A stretch of 64,000 bases of DNA from assembly GCF_002743055.1 (NCBI RefSeq), contig NZ_PDYM01000008.1, forward strand, positions 1 through 64,000, read 5' to 3'. Positions 1 to 9,384 of the stretch are shown in pieces. How positions within the stretch are numbered: the first letter of the stretch is position 1; every line of letters starts with the position of its first letter. The notes beneath the pieces are model-generated. The model had not been told where the DNA came from. It saw only the letters and a program-made list of their open reading frames with translations, and did not search any database. The DNA is from Sporosarcina sp. P13. Lineage in GTDB: Bacteria > Bacillota > Bacilli > Bacillales_A > Planococcaceae. Position numbers and translations under genes: made by a program.

Positions 1-130
1 AGAAATTCGATTAGCTCGAGTTTCATTTGCTGGCATCAATTAAGATACTCATTTTGTTTATGTCACCGACAGAGTCGATGCACAAACGTTTATTTCGTTA
101 ACGTTTTGCTGTTCAGTTTTCAAGGTTCGT
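1..130 (-). promoter_or_regulatory. rRNA operon leader (upstream of a 16S gene outside the window)
   Basis: Read on the minus strand, this stretch carries the conserved box CCTTGAAAACTGAACA (about 110-125) and, near position 1, sequence resembling the Bacillales pre-16S leader (ATTGATGCCAGCAAATGA, then AGCTAATC). Such boxes lie between the rrn promoters and mature 16S rRNA, where the leader pairs with the region after 16S during processing. The 16S gene itself should begin just left of position 1. This agrees with ygxA being next to an rrn operon in B. subtilis. Recognition is from memory of leader sequences, not from alignment. Confidence 0.72.
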
Positions 131-161
131 GTTTTGCACTTCTTGTAAAAGCGACTTCTCT

Positions 162-191
162 AATATAGCACATCTTCTTTTCACTCGTCAA
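162..191 (-). promoter_or_regulatory. rrn promoter P2 (proximal)
   Basis: Minus strand: -35 TTGACG (186-191), 18-nt spacer, -10 TATATT (162-167). It lies about 100 nt downstream of a second sigma-A promoter, the tandem P1/P2 layout usual for Bacillales rRNA operons. Confidence 0.75.
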
Positions 192-265
192 GCATTTTTT
201 AAAATTCTTTTTTCGGAGTGATGTACGCTTTGCGTCGAGAACGTTTCTCCCAAGCGACATTTACT

Positions 266-295
266 ATAATAGCATGCACCTATTTAATATGTCAA
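266..295 (-). promoter_or_regulatory. rrn promoter P1 (distal)
   Basis: Minus strand: consensus -35 TTGACA (290-295), 18-nt spacer, -10 TATTAT (266-271). Together with the promoter at 162-191 it would drive the rRNA operon to the left of the window. It starts about 50 nt after the ygxA stop codon, so ygxA is upstream of and co-oriented with the rrn operon. Confidence 0.75.
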
Positions 296-346
296 CAACT
301 TTCTTAATAAAATTATAGAGCGATCAAAAGAACCGCTCTACACCTT

Positions 347-1219
347 CTAGTACTCCCTTGCTATGCGGTATTCTCTATGAAACAGAAAATCATTCTTAGA
401 CTCTACGTTAGTAGTCTCAATAAGTCTTTTATCTATTAAATACTCAATAAAAAACTCTAAGTCAGATGAATACAGTGACAACTCGTCGTGTTCATGCAAC
501 TCTTGAATATTCCAAGTAACTTTTCGACTTAGAATATTAAGCAAATGTTCAGAAGCTTCATTCGTGTGATTATGGATGAAAAATTCACTAGCAAGGAAAA
601 CCAAGTTTAATCGCTTCTCGAGCTCTTCTTCACTGCCAATCAATTCTTCATATAATTTATAAACGGCAGGATCTATCTTTTTCATTTGGGACCACACTGT
701 ATTTTCAGGTAACGTATTATGCTTAATCGCGACCATCCTTGCCAGATGGTGAAGTGAAGTAATTGCATATAGATAAGAATCCATATACTGTTTTCTTTCA
801 AAATGAATTTTCCCTTCATTATAAGCGCGAATCATTTTAGCTAATTCCATACCCATTTTAATACCCCTACCGAATAATGGTTCTTTAGATAACCTTTGCT
901 TCAACCGTTCTGCATACTCATCACGGTCAAAATAGATTTTTCCTAAAATCAGCCAATCAATAATCTTCTTATTTGTCCCGACTAACAACCAATGTAGTAA
1001 CTGTTGCTCACTAATGATATGCATGGCTGCTTTACGCTGGCCATCTGAATAGTGTTTCGTTTGGATACGTATATCGCTATTCGAAGTAATAATTAATAGA
1101 ATTTCATCGAATGTATCGGTAATCGGATCATCTTCTCTCTGATTTCCGATTAGAAGAACACTAAGCGTGTCTGATAAACTCGCTCTTTCCTGGTATACCG
1201 GCCGTAGCATTTGTTCCAC
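347..1219 (-). CDS. ygxA: Nucleotidyltransferase-like protein, YgxA family
   Basis: Predicted 290-residue soluble protein with no signal peptide or membrane segment. The length, the charged alpha-helical C-terminal half and the position between an rrn operon and ygzB match YgxA of B. subtilis, whose family is annotated as nucleotidyltransferase-like. The N-terminal part (about residues 1-110) would be the nucleotidyltransferase-like domain and the rest a helical substrate-binding-like region; I do not see a clear GS...DxD catalytic signature, so activity is doubtful. The start ATG at 1219 follows GGGAGGCGAGAAAG, a good ribosome binding site. It is divergent from ygzB. Function is unknown; the family call rests mainly on synteny and length. 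Confidence 0.75.
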   Translation of the reverse strand: MEQMLRPVYQERASLSDTLSVLLIGNQREDDPITDTFDEILLIITSNSDIRIQTKHYSDGQRKAAMHIISEQQLLHWLLVGTNKKIIDWLILGKIYFDRDEYAERLKQRLSKEPLFGRGIKMGMELAKMIRAYNEGKIHFERKQYMDSYLYAITSLHHLARMVAIKHNTLPENTVWSQMKKIDPAVYKLYEELIGSEEELEKRLNLVFLASEFFIHNHTNEASEHLLNILSRKVTWNIQELHEHDELSLYSSDLEFFIEYLIDKRLIETTNVESKNDFLFHREYRIAREY

Positions 1220-1368
1220 TTTCTCGCCTCCCAGTCTATTCTTAATGCCTCAAATACTCTATTTCGACGAATTTCACATAATATCCTTTAATTTAAAGGG
1301 AGATTGTACTGCAATTTTTTCATAATATGTTATATTAGTTGAGGATAGTGCATAGGAGGATATTATAG

Positions 1369-1737
1369 ATGAAACCTTATAAAAATAAAATAAATCGTAT
1401 TCGATCATTTGCCCTGTCTCTTATTTTCATCGGGGTCGTCATTATGTACATCGGAATCTTCTTCCGTTCAAATGAAATCATTATGTTGATATTCATGTTG
1501 CTAGGCGTAATTGCTATAATCGGAAGTACAGTTGTATACGCTTGGATTGGTACATTGTCTACTAGAGCAGCGCGAGTTAAATGTCCGAACTGCGGTAAGC
1601 ACACGAAAATGCTTGGACGGGTAGATATGTGCGGGCACTGCCGTGAACCATTGACATTAGATCTAGAATTGGAAGGTAAAGAGTTCGATGTTGCCTACAA
1701 TAAAACTAAAAAACCGCAAGAAGAATCCTTCAAATAA
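1369..1737 (+). CDS. ygzB: Membrane protein with C-terminal zinc ribbon, YgzB (UPF0295) family
   Basis: 122 residues. Two hydrophobic segments (about residues 13-31 and 36-58) are followed by a cytosolic-type zinc ribbon: CPNCG at about 72-76 and CGHC about 14 residues later. Size, topology and position next to perR match YgzB of B. subtilis, an uncharacterised membrane protein. The SD AGGAGG lies 9-10 nt before the ATG. The gene is divergent from ygxA and convergent with perR, sharing a terminator with it. No function can be assigned; the ribbon suggests structural zinc. Confidence 0.85.
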   Translation: MKPYKNKINRIRSFALSLIFIGVVIMYIGIFFRSNEIIMLIFMLLGVIAIIGSTVVYAWIGTLSTRAARVKCPNCGKHTKMLGRVDMCGHCREPLTLDLELEGKEFDVAYNKTKKPQEESFK

Positions 1738-1771
1738 AAAGAGTGTAACCCTAGGGGGTTACACTCTTTTT
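1736..1771. terminator. Bidirectional intrinsic terminator, ygzB/perR
   Basis: Hairpin AAGAGTGTAACCC-tag-GGGGTTACACTCTT with T runs on both sides, serving the convergent ygzB and perR genes. The perR stop codon (1759-1761) lies inside the right part of this hairpin, so the last codons of perR overlap its own terminator. Confidence 0.9.
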
Positions 1772-2214
1772 TGCACTTCCGTTTTTTGACCTGCCGCACA
1801 AGCCGGGCACGTGCCATACACTTCTAAACGATGTGAATTCACTTTAAAACCAGTTACATGCGCTGCTAGACGTTCCACTTCTTCTAAACCGGGATGATGA
1901 AAATCTACAATCTTTCCACAATCATCACAAATAATATGGTAGTGATCATGAGTCACGAAATCAAAACGACTCGATGCATCGCCGTACGTCAACTCTTTTA
2001 CAAGTCCCGCATTTTGAAACACTCGTAAATTATTATAGACTGTTGCTACACTCATGTTCGGAAAATCCGCTTCAAGCGCTTTATAAATTTCATCAGCTGT
2101 CGGGTGAGATTGAGAAGTGATTAAATACTCCAGAATTGCATGTCGCTGTGGAGTAATCCGCACACCACTTTCTTTCAACGTTACAAGCGCGTCTTTTAAA
2201 TACACTCCAGGCAT
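1759..2214 (-). CDS. perR: Peroxide-responsive repressor PerR (Fur family)
   Basis: 151 residues, Fur-family winged helix (residues about 1-80) plus dimerisation domain. All PerR hallmark residues fall at the B. subtilis numbers: regulatory metal ligands His37, Asp85, His91, His93 and Asp104, and structural zinc cysteines Cys96, Cys99, Cys136 and Cys139. Asp85 and Asp104 together with His37 are typical of peroxide sensing by histidine oxidation rather than of Fur or Zur. The protein would repress oxidative-stress genes with Fe(II) or Mn(II) and be inactivated by H2O2. A perfect PerR box lies 34-48 nt upstream of the start, implying autorepression. The next gene downstream on the same strand is not nearby, as ygzB is convergent. 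Confidence 0.96.
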   Translation of the reverse strand: MPGVYLKDALVTLKESGVRITPQRHAILEYLITSQSHPTADEIYKALEADFPNMSVATVYNNLRVFQNAGLVKELTYGDASSRFDFVTHDHYHIICDDCGKIVDFHHPGLEEVERLAAHVTGFKVNSHRLEVYGTCPACAAGQKTEVQKRV

Positions 2215-2247
2215 CGTAATGCACCTCTCTTCATAAAGATCACTTCT

Positions 2248-2262
2248 TTATAATCATTATAA
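2248..2262. promoter_or_regulatory. PerR box upstream of perR
   Basis: TTATAATCATTATAA, an exact match to the 7-1-7 PerR consensus TTATAATnATTATAA, 33 nt before the perR start codon. Established knowledge: PerR represses its own gene in B. subtilis. The AT-rich box probably overlaps the -10 region of the perR promoter. Confidence 0.9.
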
Positions 2263-2335
2263 TTAGTGTACTCAATAAAGAGGGGAACTGTCAACATTTT
2301 GCTAGTTATTAGCGTGTTTCGTTATCGCACCGTAA

Positions 2336-3280
2336 TTAGTATCCTTTAGATAAATCCACTTTATTGACTAACGCTTCGTCTCCCGTTAACCATTTAGCTA
2401 AGTTGGTTTCCATAATGCCGAGTGAACGTTTGATATATTGGTCGGATAAACTGGACATATGCGGAGATACCGTACAGTTCGGAAGTTCCCAAAGCGGACT
2501 AGATTCAGCTAAGGGTTCTGTTTCAAAAACGTCTAACACCGCATGGCGGATTTCATTATTCTGCAGTGCATCAATAACGATTTTTTCTTTAACTACGTCT
2601 CCCCTACCTACGTTAATAAAGATAGCTGAACTCTTCATCGCCTCAAAGTGCTCTGGCTGATAAATCCATCTCGTATCAGGTGTGCTTGGTAAAATTGAAA
2701 TCAAGTAATCCACTTCAGGTAGCTTTCCCATAATTTCCGGGAATGAAATCGTTTCATTCATAGACGCACTTTCATGCCCCGACCGATTGCAGCCGATTGT
2801 ATGTACATGAAAAACTTGTAAAAGCCGGCCAATTTCTCCACCTATCTCACCTGTTCCGACGATTAATGCAGTGGATCCATTCACTTCACCAGGTATGGTA
2901 TCTAACTTCCAGCGTTTTTCTACCTGCCTTTGATAAATACCTGGCAACCCACGTTCAAGCGATAATAAATGAGCAAGTACTGATTCTGCCAACGGCATTT
3001 TATGAACTCCACGAGAATTTGTAACGATAACACCTTTTTTTTGTAGAGCTTCTAATGGAAGTGTATCCACACCTACTGCCGCCACCATAACCCATTTCAA
3101 CGCATTCGCACGCGCTATATTTTCAGATGTCAGATCTTCCCCTTCCGTCGCAATCACCTCTACGTCTTCCAATGAAACTTCATCAATAGAAGTCGTATAG
3201 ATAAACTCAACGTTAGGATACTTTTCGCTTATTTTTTCTTTAAACGCGGTTTTCACTCTAAACGTAAATAATATCTTCAT
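2336..3280 (-). CDS. D-isomer-specific 2-hydroxyacid dehydrogenase family protein
   Basis: 314 residues from the ATG at 3280, which has a GGGGGAG ribosome binding site; a longer in-frame reading to 3361 would run into bcp and lacks an SD. The NAD-binding Rossmann motif is VGTGEIGGEIG (mid-protein), followed by the family catalytic Arg in NVGRGD, Glu in DVFETEPL and His in VSPHMSS. These enzymes interconvert 2-keto acids and D-2-hydroxy acids using NAD(P)H; phosphoglycerate-type, glyoxylate-type and lactate-type members cannot be told apart here. Only 11 nt separate it from the end of bcp, so the two are probably cotranscribed. There is no counterpart at this position in B. subtilis as far as I recall. 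Confidence 0.88.
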   Translation of the reverse strand: MKILFTFRVKTAFKEKISEKYPNVEFIYTTSIDEVSLEDVEVIATEGEDLTSENIARANALKWVMVAAVGVDTLPLEALQKKGVIVTNSRGVHKMPLAESVLAHLLSLERGLPGIYQRQVEKRWKLDTIPGEVNGSTALIVGTGEIGGEIGRLLQVFHVHTIGCNRSGHESASMNETISFPEIMGKLPEVDYLISILPSTPDTRWIYQPEHFEAMKSSAIFINVGRGDVVKEKIVIDALQNNEIRHAVLDVFETEPLAESSPLWELPNCTVSPHMSSLSDQYIKRSLGIMETNLAKWLTGDEALVNKVDLSKGY

Positions 3281-3291
3281 AGCCGCTCCCC

Positions 3292-3765
3292 CTATTTTTT
3301 CAATTCCTGAAGTACTGTTAGAGCGTTTTCTACATGGCCTTTTACGCGAACTTTCCGCCACTCTTTCACAACTGTACCCGACGGATCAATCAAAAACGTC
3401 GATCGCTCAATACCCATATACTCTTTACCAAAGTTTTTCTTCAGCTTCCACACACCATATTGCTTAGCTACCGCATGGTCTTCATCGACTAGTAGTGAAA
3501 ATGGCAACCCGTGTTTTTCTATGAATTTCTGATGCGATGCTTCATGATCGGGACTGACCCCCAAAATTACCGCGTCTAGTTCTTCAAAATCTTTCACCGC
3601 ATCACGGAAATCACAAGCCTCTGTTGTACAACCTGGCGTTGAGTCTTTCGGATAAAAGTACAATACTATATACTTCTTATCTATAAATTGTTCTAATGAA
3701 ACCACTTCCCCCTTCTCATTCGATAAAGAGAACAATGGCGCTTGTAAACCTTCTAACTTTTCCAT
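3292..3765 (-). CDS. bcp: Thioredoxin-dependent thiol peroxidase (Bcp/PrxQ)
   Basis: 157 residues, the usual Bcp length, with a single thioredoxin-like peroxiredoxin domain. The peroxidatic Cys46 sits in DSTPGCTTEAC and the resolving Cys51 five residues later, the PrxQ arrangement; Arg in the conserved RSTFLID segment supports the active site. It would reduce H2O2 and organic hydroperoxides in the cytosol at the expense of thioredoxin. It corresponds to ygaF of B. subtilis in the same neighbourhood. The SD GGGGG lies just before the ATG. It heads a two-gene unit with the hydroxyacid dehydrogenase. No PerR box was seen in front of it. Confidence 0.95.
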   Translation of the reverse strand: MEKLEGLQAPLFSLSNEKGEVVSLEQFIDKKYIVLYFYPKDSTPGCTTEACDFRDAVKDFEELDAVILGVSPDHEASHQKFIEKHGLPFSLLVDEDHAVAKQYGVWKLKKNFGKEYMGIERSTFLIDPSGTVVKEWRKVRVKGHVENALTVLQELKK

Positions 3766-3936
3766 TACATAACCCCCTCGATAATTTTCAAATATTATAT
3801 CCTAAAACAACTCCTTTCTTATCGTAGCTGAAATTATTGAATTTTTCAATTTACCGCATTGAGGCGCTGAAGGTGGAGACTTGTTACGGATTAGTGCTAA
3901 AATGAAAGGCGTAGAAATAATTTGGAGGAATTACAA

Positions 3937-5238
3937 ATGAACCGAAAAAATTCAGAAGCAATCTACGCAGAAGCATGCGAGCATATCGTAGGTGGGGTTA
4001 ATAGTCCCGCACGCAGCTATAAAGCAGTTGGCGGCGGAGCACCTACAGTGATGGAACGTGCACAAGGCGCTTATTTTTATGATGTTGATGGTAATCGCTA
4101 TATTGACTATTTAGGGGCGTATGGTCCAATCATTACAGGACACGCACACCCACATATTACAAAAGCTATCACGACCGCGGCAGAAAATGGCGTATTATAC
4201 GGAACACCTACACGTCATGAAGTTCAGTTTGCAAAAATGCTGAAGGAAGCTATTCCTGGAATGGATAAAGTTCGTTTTGTGAACTCAGGAACAGAAGCTG
4301 TTATGACGACAATCCGTGTAGCCAGAGCATATACCGGCCGTACAAAGATTATGAAATTTGCTGGTTGCTATCATGGACACTCCGACCTTGTATTAGTTGC
4401 TGCTGGTTCAGGTCCTGCACAACTCGGAACTCCAGACTCTGCAGGTGTTCCTCCTTCCATCGCAAATGAAGTCATTACGATTCCTTTTAATGATCCGGAG
4501 AGTTATAAAGTAGCAATGGATAAATGGGGGGACGAACTAGCTTGTATTCTAATCGAACCCATCGTCGGGAACTTCGGAATCGTAGAACCAAACGAAGGCT
4601 TCTTGGAATTAGTTCATGAGTTAGCTGTCGCAAAAGGTGTACTCACTGTATATGATGAAGTGATTACCGCATTCCGCTTCCATTACGGAGCAGCACAGTC
4701 ATTACTTGGACTTCAACCTGATCTAACGGCTTTCGGTAAAATCATTGGTGGTGGTTTGCCAATCGGTGCGTACGGCGGTAAAAAAGAAATTATGGCACAA
4801 GTCGCTCCACTCGGCCCTGCATATCAAGCGGGTACGATGGCAGGAAATCCCGCATCTATGATCGCTGGGATTGCTTGTTTAGAAGTATTACAAGAGCCTG
4901 GTGTCTATGATGAAATGAATCGTCTAGGCGGTTTACTAGAAGAAGGTATTTTGCAGCTAGCGAAGAAATACGGCATTGTCATGACTATCAATCGTTTAGG
5001 TGGTGCGCTGACACTATTCTTCACTGATGTTACTGTAGAGAATTATTTACAAGCGGAAGCTACAGACGGAGAGTTGTTCGCACGTTTCTTCAAAGAAATG
5101 TTGAAAAATGGTATCAATCTTGCACCTTCTAAGTATGAAGCTTGGTTTTTAACGACTGCACATACAGAAAAAGATATAGAGGAAACTTTAGATGCTGTAG
5201 ATCGTTCATTTAAAGCATTAACAGTAAAGATCAATTGA
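3937..5238 (+). CDS. hemL: Glutamate-1-semialdehyde 2,1-aminomutase
   Basis: 433 residues from the ATG at 3937 (SD GGAGG, 8 nt); a TTG at 3922 is in frame but would place the SD inside the gene. PLP-dependent class-III aminotransferase fold; the PLP lysine is Lys268 in [11 protein letters not shown], and VNSGTEA and YHGHSD are the family phosphate and active-site segments. It converts glutamate-1-semialdehyde to 5-aminolevulinate for heme and, here, siroheme synthesis. The position beside ygaE matches gsaB, the second GSA aminomutase of B. subtilis, so a further hemL copy in the hem operon elsewhere is likely. Confidence 0.95.
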   Translation: MNRKNSEAIYAEACEHIVGGVNSPARSYKAVGGGAPTVMERAQGAYFYDVDGNRYIDYLGAYGPIITGHAHPHITKAITTAAENGVLYGTPTRHEVQFAKMLKEAIPGMDKVRFVNSGTEAVMTTIRVARAYTGRTKIMKFAGCYHGHSDLVLVAAGSGPAQLGTPDSAGVPPSIANEVITIPFNDPESYKVAMDKWGDELACILIEPIVGNFGIVEPNEGFLELVHELAVAKGVLTVYDEVITAFRFHYGAAQSLLGLQPDLTAFGKIIGGGLPIGAYGGKKEIMAQVAPLGPAYQAGTMAGNPASMIAGIACLEVLQEPGVYDEMNRLGGLLEEGILQLAKKYGIVMTINRLGGALTLFFTDVTVENYLQAEATDGELFARFFKEMLKNGINLAPSKYEAWFLTTAHTEKDIEETLDAVDRSFKALTVKIN

Positions 5239-5299
5239 CCACTTCACAGCAATATTGTAAAGTAGCAAAAAAGAGATTTTAAAGGAAAGGAATTACCCA

Positions 5300-6379
5300 A
5301 TGAAACTTGGTGCCCGCGTCTTTAAGACGGGTATTGCGATTGTAATTGCACTGTTTCTTGCACAATTACTCGAGTTACCTACCGCAGTTTTTGCAGGAAT
5401 CGCAGCCATTTTTGCAATCCAGCCATCTATTTACAGATCCTATTTAACGATAATCGAACAGCTTCAAGGTAACTTAATCGGTGCTACTGTAGCAGTTGTC
5501 TTTACGCTAATTTTCGGTCCGCAATTAGTAGTTGTTGGATTGGCCGCAGTCATCGTTATGATTATTATGTTAAAGCTCGGTCTAGAGAAGTCTATTTCAC
5601 TCGCACTTGTTACTATGATTGCAGTAATGGAAGTAAAAGGCGATGACTTCTTTACCTTTGCTTTACTGCGAGTAGCTACCATTCTCGTCGGTGTACTAGC
5701 AGCTTTCTTGGTTAACTTGGTGTTTATGCCACCGAAATATGAAACGAAACTATTTCAGGCGATCCACCAAGCACAGGACGAAATTATTCGTTGGACGCGT
5801 CTAGCTGGTCGTCAAGCTTCTGAGCACTCTGCAACAAAGAAATCCTTAAGCAAAGTAAAAGAACGTCTTATACAAATTGATCAACTATACTTATTATTTA
5901 AAGAAGAACGCAGTTACATTAAAAAAACATCTACTTCTAAAGCAAGACGGCTCGTTGTATATCGACAAATGATTACAACTACTCGTAGTAGTTATGATGT
6001 ATTGAAAAGACTGCATCAATTTGAAAATGAACTCATTAATCTACCGGAACACTTCCGGATGATGATTCAAGAGCGTCTAGAAGCGTTACTCGTTTATCAT
6101 GAGCAGTTACATTTAAAATTCGTCGGAAAGTTAAAAGCTGATCGAGATGAAAATGAACTGCATAGTGAATTTATTCAACGACAAGAAGTGATGGAGATTT
6201 TTGCAAAGGAAATCGCGCTAACAAAAGAGGAAGAGGAATTTTCCGCCTACCATTTACTTCACGTCCTTTCTTCTATGCTAAACTACGAAGAACAACTGGA
6301 ACATTTAGATACGCTCATTACTTCTTATCAATCCCGATTTGAAGATGAAGACAATGCTTTAGAAGATGAATTCTATTAA
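5300..6379 (+). CDS. ygaE: Aromatic acid exporter (FUSC) family membrane protein YgaE
   Basis: 359 residues. The N-terminal ~150 residues hold about six hydrophobic segments typical of the FUSC/ArAE half-domain; from about residue 155 on the protein is charged and helical with coiled-coil character, and ends in an acidic tail. This matches YgaE, which follows gsaB in B. subtilis. The family includes putative efflux pumps for aromatic acids, but the substrate is unknown. SD AAAGGAAAGG precedes the ATG. It is 61 nt after hemL on the same strand and ends at a strong terminator shared with ygaD. Confidence 0.85.
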   Translation: MKLGARVFKTGIAIVIALFLAQLLELPTAVFAGIAAIFAIQPSIYRSYLTIIEQLQGNLIGATVAVVFTLIFGPQLVVVGLAAVIVMIIMLKLGLEKSISLALVTMIAVMEVKGDDFFTFALLRVATILVGVLAAFLVNLVFMPPKYETKLFQAIHQAQDEIIRWTRLAGRQASEHSATKKSLSKVKERLIQIDQLYLLFKEERSYIKKTSTSKARRLVVYRQMITTTRSSYDVLKRLHQFENELINLPEHFRMMIQERLEALLVYHEQLHLKFVGKLKADRDENELHSEFIQRQEVMEIFAKEIALTKEEEEFSAYHLLHVLSSMLNYEEQLEHLDTLITSYQSRFEDEDNALEDEFY

Positions 6380-6420
6380 AAAAGGTGGCCCCGGACTTTT
6401 GTCCAGTGGGCCACCTTTTT
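6379..6420. terminator. Bidirectional terminator ygaE/ygaD
   Basis: Hairpin AAAAAGGTGGCCC...GGGCCACCTTTTT between two convergent genes, with A/T runs on both sides. Confidence 0.92.
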
Positions 6421-6421
6421 A

Positions 6422-8167
6422 TCATCCACCTAGTTCTTGACGATTGAATAGTCCGGCGTATACACCGTCTTTACTCATCAGTTCCTGGTGCGTACCTGAT
6501 TCTTTCAATTCCCCATGATCGATTACATAAATGCAATCTGCGTGAGTAATCGTGGATAGTCGATGCGCAACAATCAACGTCGTACGTTCATGCGCTAAAC
6601 GATCAAGCGACTCTTGAATAAGTGCTTCGCTTTCTAAATCAAGTGCGGAAGTCGCTTCATCCAAAATTAACAGGGCTGGATTTTTCAAAAACACACGCGC
6701 AATCGCAATTCGCTGCTTTTGTCCACCTGATAACTTCACACCTCGCTCCCCTACTCGCGTATCATACCCTTCAGTCAATGTCGTAATAAAATCATGCGCA
6801 TTTGCCGCTTTAGCCGCTACAATAACTTCTTCATCGGTCGCGTCTGGCTTACCCATTAAAATATTACTCTTTACTGAGTCGCTAAATAAAATGGAGTCTT
6901 GCAGTACCATACCAATCTGATCACGCAACGACTTCACTTGTACATCGCGGATATCATGTCCATCTACCCGAATCGCTCCTGCAGTCACATCATAGAAACG
7001 TGGAATCAAACTAATAATTGTTGACTTCCCACCCCCACTCATACCGACAAGCGCTACGGTTTCGCCAGGGCGTATTTTCAAACTAATATTATTCAGCACC
7101 ATTTCTTCCTCATAAGCGAAGCTCACATGATCGAATTGGATTTCACCATCGATTGGTGGCAGTTGTTTAGCGTTTTCCTTATCTACTACATCATATTTTT
7201 CATTCATCAAATCTAACACCCGATCCATAGAAGCGAACGACTGCGTCAAAGATGTGGAGGAATTAACCAATCGACGTAACGGTGAATACAAACGCTCTAT
7301 GAATGCGATAAACGCAACCATAGTTCCAACAGATAATGAACCATTGATTACTTGATAGCCTGCGTAGCCGATTACAAGTAATGGTGCTACATCGGTAATC
7401 GTATTCACAACAGCGAAAGCTTTAGCGTTCCAACGTGTATGATCAAGTGCACGATCCAAGAAATTATTATTCACTTCATCAAAGCGCTCTTGTTCTTTGT
7501 CTTCGATTGCAAAGCTTTTAATAATACTGACTCCCGCCACTCGTTCATGCAAATAACTTTGCACATCGGCAAGCGCTTGTGATCGTTTTCTAGTCAATTT
7601 ACGTAACTTCCCGAAGAAATGTTTAACACTAAATGCGTAAAACGGAAAAGCAATTAATGTTACGAGTGTTAGCTCTACATCAAGCGTTAGCATTATGGCG
7701 ATCGCAATAACAATTGTTGCCAAATCAAGCCATACGTTCATAAGACCGATCATCACAAAGTTTTTCGTTTGCTCTACGTCATTGATAACCCGAGAAATTA
7801 CTTCACCTGCACGTGTATTGGAATAAAAACGCAAGCCCAGTTTCTGCAAATGGCCATAAAGCGACTGCCGTATATCAAACAAGATTTTATTGCTGACATA
7901 TTGTGCGTAATACTGCCGATAATATTCAACCGGTGGACGTATCAAAAAGAATACAATAATCGTTCCGCCTAACCAATAAAATAAGTACTTCGTTTTATCT
8001 GGATCGGACATAGTCGGTGAACCGATAATGTCGTCAATTACAATCTTAATTAATAAAGGTAAAAATAGCGGGATAGCAAATTTCACTACCCCAATCAGAA
8101 CAGTAACGATAATTAGCCAGTTATACGGTTTTACAAATTGAAGATAGCGCTTAATACTTTCGCCCAT
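6422..8167 (-). CDS. ygaD: ABC exporter, ATP-binding/permease (YgaD family)
   Basis: 581 residues from the ATG at 8167, chosen because GGAGG lies 8 nt upstream; a 37-residue extension is in frame but has no SD. The N-terminal type-I exporter transmembrane domain spans about residues 15-320 with six helices; the nucleotide-binding domain follows with Walker [10 protein letters not shown], signature LSGGQ, Walker [13 protein letters not shown] and the H-loop AHRLS. It is a half-size exporter that should work as a homodimer in the membrane. The substrate is unknown; the closest named relatives are YgaD and other lipid A/multidrug-type exporters. The ABC gene is immediately downstream of ygaC, with a terminator between them. 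Confidence 0.9.
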   Translation of the reverse strand: MGESIKRYLQFVKPYNWLIIVTVLIGVVKFAIPLFLPLLIKIVIDDIIGSPTMSDPDKTKYLFYWLGGTIIVFFLIRPPVEYYRQYYAQYVSNKILFDIRQSLYGHLQKLGLRFYSNTRAGEVISRVINDVEQTKNFVMIGLMNVWLDLATIVIAIAIMLTLDVELTLVTLIAFPFYAFSVKHFFGKLRKLTRKRSQALADVQSYLHERVAGVSIIKSFAIEDKEQERFDEVNNNFLDRALDHTRWNAKAFAVVNTITDVAPLLVIGYAGYQVINGSLSVGTMVAFIAFIERLYSPLRRLVNSSTSLTQSFASMDRVLDLMNEKYDVVDKENAKQLPPIDGEIQFDHVSFAYEEEMVLNNISLKIRPGETVALVGMSGGGKSTIISLIPRFYDVTAGAIRVDGHDIRDVQVKSLRDQIGMVLQDSILFSDSVKSNILMGKPDATDEEVIVAAKAANAHDFITTLTEGYDTRVGERGVKLSGGQKQRIAIARVFLKNPALLILDEATSALDLESEALIQESLDRLAHERTTLIVAHRLSTITHADCIYVIDHGELKESGTHQELMSKDGVYAGLFNRQELGG

Positions 8168-8207
8168 ACCGTGCCTCCTACGAATTCCCAAGAACGATAC
8201 ATTCAAT

Positions 8208-8239
8208 AAAAAAACCTGACTCGCACGAATGCAAGCAGG
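8208..8239 (-). terminator. Intrinsic terminator of ygaC
   Basis: On the minus strand an imperfect hairpin CCTGC...GCAGG-type (8215-8239) is followed by seven T residues (8208-8214). It lies directly after the ygaC stop codon and before the ygaD ribosome binding site. Confidence 0.65.
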
Positions 8240-8240
8240 C

Positions 8241-8789
8241 CTAGCGTTGTTCGTCCTGAATTTGCTTATAGAACTCATACCTTGATGTCCATACCTCTAT
8301 GAAATCAGGTGCAAATGGTCCTTTTCTTTGTTTGATCCAGCCCAACAACTTCTTTAAATTATCTTGTAAAATTTGATCGATCACTTCGGGATAATTCATT
8401 TGACGTTTATGATCCGCATATTCATCTTCGTCTAATATCAAATAACTCATATCCGGGAACACTTTTACATCTAAATCGTAGTCGATATACTTTAATGACT
8501 TTTCATCGTATACAAATGGCGAACTCATATTGACATAATAATAGACACCATCTTCACGTAGCATACAGATGATATTGAACCAGTTCTCCGCATGGAAATA
8601 ACAAATGGATGGCTCACGCGTTAGCCATGTACGTCCGTCCGATTCTGTCACGAGTGTGCGTTCGTTGCCTCCGATGATAATATTGCGGGTTCCTTTCAGT
8701 ACGAGCGTCTCTTGCCAGACGCGGTGAATCTTGCCGTTATGTTTGTAGCTGTGGATCTGAATCGATTCTCCTTCTTTAGGAATTGCCAT
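8241..8789 (-). CDS. ygaC: DUF402 nucleoside tri-/diphosphate phosphatase (YgaC)
   Basis: 182 residues from the ATG at 8789; the upstream GTG at 8801 overlaps the SD AAAGGTGG, so the inner ATG is preferred and matches the start MxxPKEGE of B. subtilis YgaC. A DUF402 beta-barrel core (about residues 50-150) contains the conserved acidic cluster [10 protein letters not shown] and DEDEY that coordinates metal in characterised homologues. The Staphylococcus homologue hydrolyses nucleoside tri- and diphosphates in vitro; the cellular role is unsettled. Synteny with ygaD supports the name. Confidence 0.87.
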   Translation of the reverse strand: MAIPKEGESIQIHSYKHNGKIHRVWQETLVLKGTRNIIIGGNERTLVTESDGRTWLTREPSICYFHAENWFNIICMLREDGVYYYVNMSSPFVYDEKSLKYIDYDLDVKVFPDMSYLILDEDEYADHKRQMNYPEVIDQILQDNLKKLLGWIKQRKGPFAPDFIEVWTSRYEFYKQIQDEQR

Positions 8790-8934
8790 TTTCTCTACCA
8801 CCTTTAAGCCTTATGCCACTACTCTTACTATCTGTTCATTATACCAACTGCGTTCCCAAATTTAAAACGTTTCAACCATCTATTTCGTATTTACATGAAT
8901 TTCGTAGGTCTACTGCATGTTTTTATCCATAATA

Positions 8935-8976
8935 AAACCGGTAGAAATGGCTTACGTTAGCCATTTCTACCGGTTT
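8935..8976. terminator. Strong hairpin downstream of sspE
   Basis: A perfect 18-bp stem (AAACCGGTAGAAATGGCT and its complement) with a 6-nt loop, 16 nt after the sspE stop codon. The flanks are A/T rich on the minus-strand exit side, so it probably acts as terminator and 3' stabiliser of sspE mRNA. It has no long uninterrupted T run. Confidence 0.75.
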
Positions 8977-8991
8977 CAAGGGTATTCACAC

Positions 8992-9312
8992 TTAGTATGA
9001 ACCTTTATTTTGGTTCGCACTTGCGCTTGAAGCATTTTTCTTATTCGCTTCTGCTTGTTGAATTTGCCTTTTCACTTCGTTTACATCTGTTTCAGATGCA
9101 TATTCTTCATTCATAGAAGACTGCGCAGAGGCAGACTGCATATTCATTGCAGACTGTGCGTTTTGCTGACGAACTTGATTAACATCCGTCTCGGAAGCGA
9201 ACTCCTCATTCATTGATTGCTGCATGGCAGATTGCGCATTCTGCTGACGTACCTTTTTAGCATCTGTTTGTGATGCATCGTATTGAGCATTTTGTTTTGG
9301 TTGCTTTGGCAT
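8992..9312 (-). CDS. sspE: Gamma-type small acid-soluble spore protein
   Basis: 106 residues, very rich in Asn, Gln, Ala and Ser and free of Cys and Trp. Two long internal repeats each carry a site resembling the germination protease (GPR) recognition sequence, EEFASETDV and EEYASETDV, separated by QQNAQSAM-type segments. Gamma-type SASPs do not bind DNA but store amino acids in the spore core and are degraded on germination. B. subtilis sspE is in the same neighbourhood. A sigma-G-type promoter lies upstream (9336-9365) and a GGAGGTG SD before the ATG. The repeat organisation suggests tandem duplication within the gene, as in other sspE genes. Confidence 0.93.
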   Translation of the reverse strand: MPKQPKQNAQYDASQTDAKKVRQQNAQSAMQQSMNEEFASETDVNQVRQQNAQSAMNMQSASAQSSMNEEYASETDVNEVKRQIQQAEANKKNASSASANQNKGSY

Positions 9313-9335
9313 GGATTATTCACCTCCGTACCCCT

Positions 9336-9365
9336 AATGATGTCCATCTGACATATTTTTATTCA
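9336..9365 (-). promoter_or_regulatory. Sigma-G-type promoter of sspE
   Basis: Minus strand: -35 TGAATA (9360-9365), 17-nt spacer, -10 CATCATT (9336-9342), close to the sigma-G consensus TGAATA / CATACTA. This fits forespore expression of the spore storage protein. Confidence 0.75.
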
Positions 9366-9384
9366 GATAGTTATTATGAATTTT

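Noticed and set aside
3292-3361. Extended N-terminus of the hydroxyacid dehydrogenase
   Set aside because: The extension overlaps bcp, is basic and Ser-rich unlike the family, and the ATG at 3280 has a strong SD.
8168-8278. 37-residue N-terminal extension of YgaD
   Set aside because: It passes through the ygaC terminator and has no SD; the ATG at 8167 has GGAGG.
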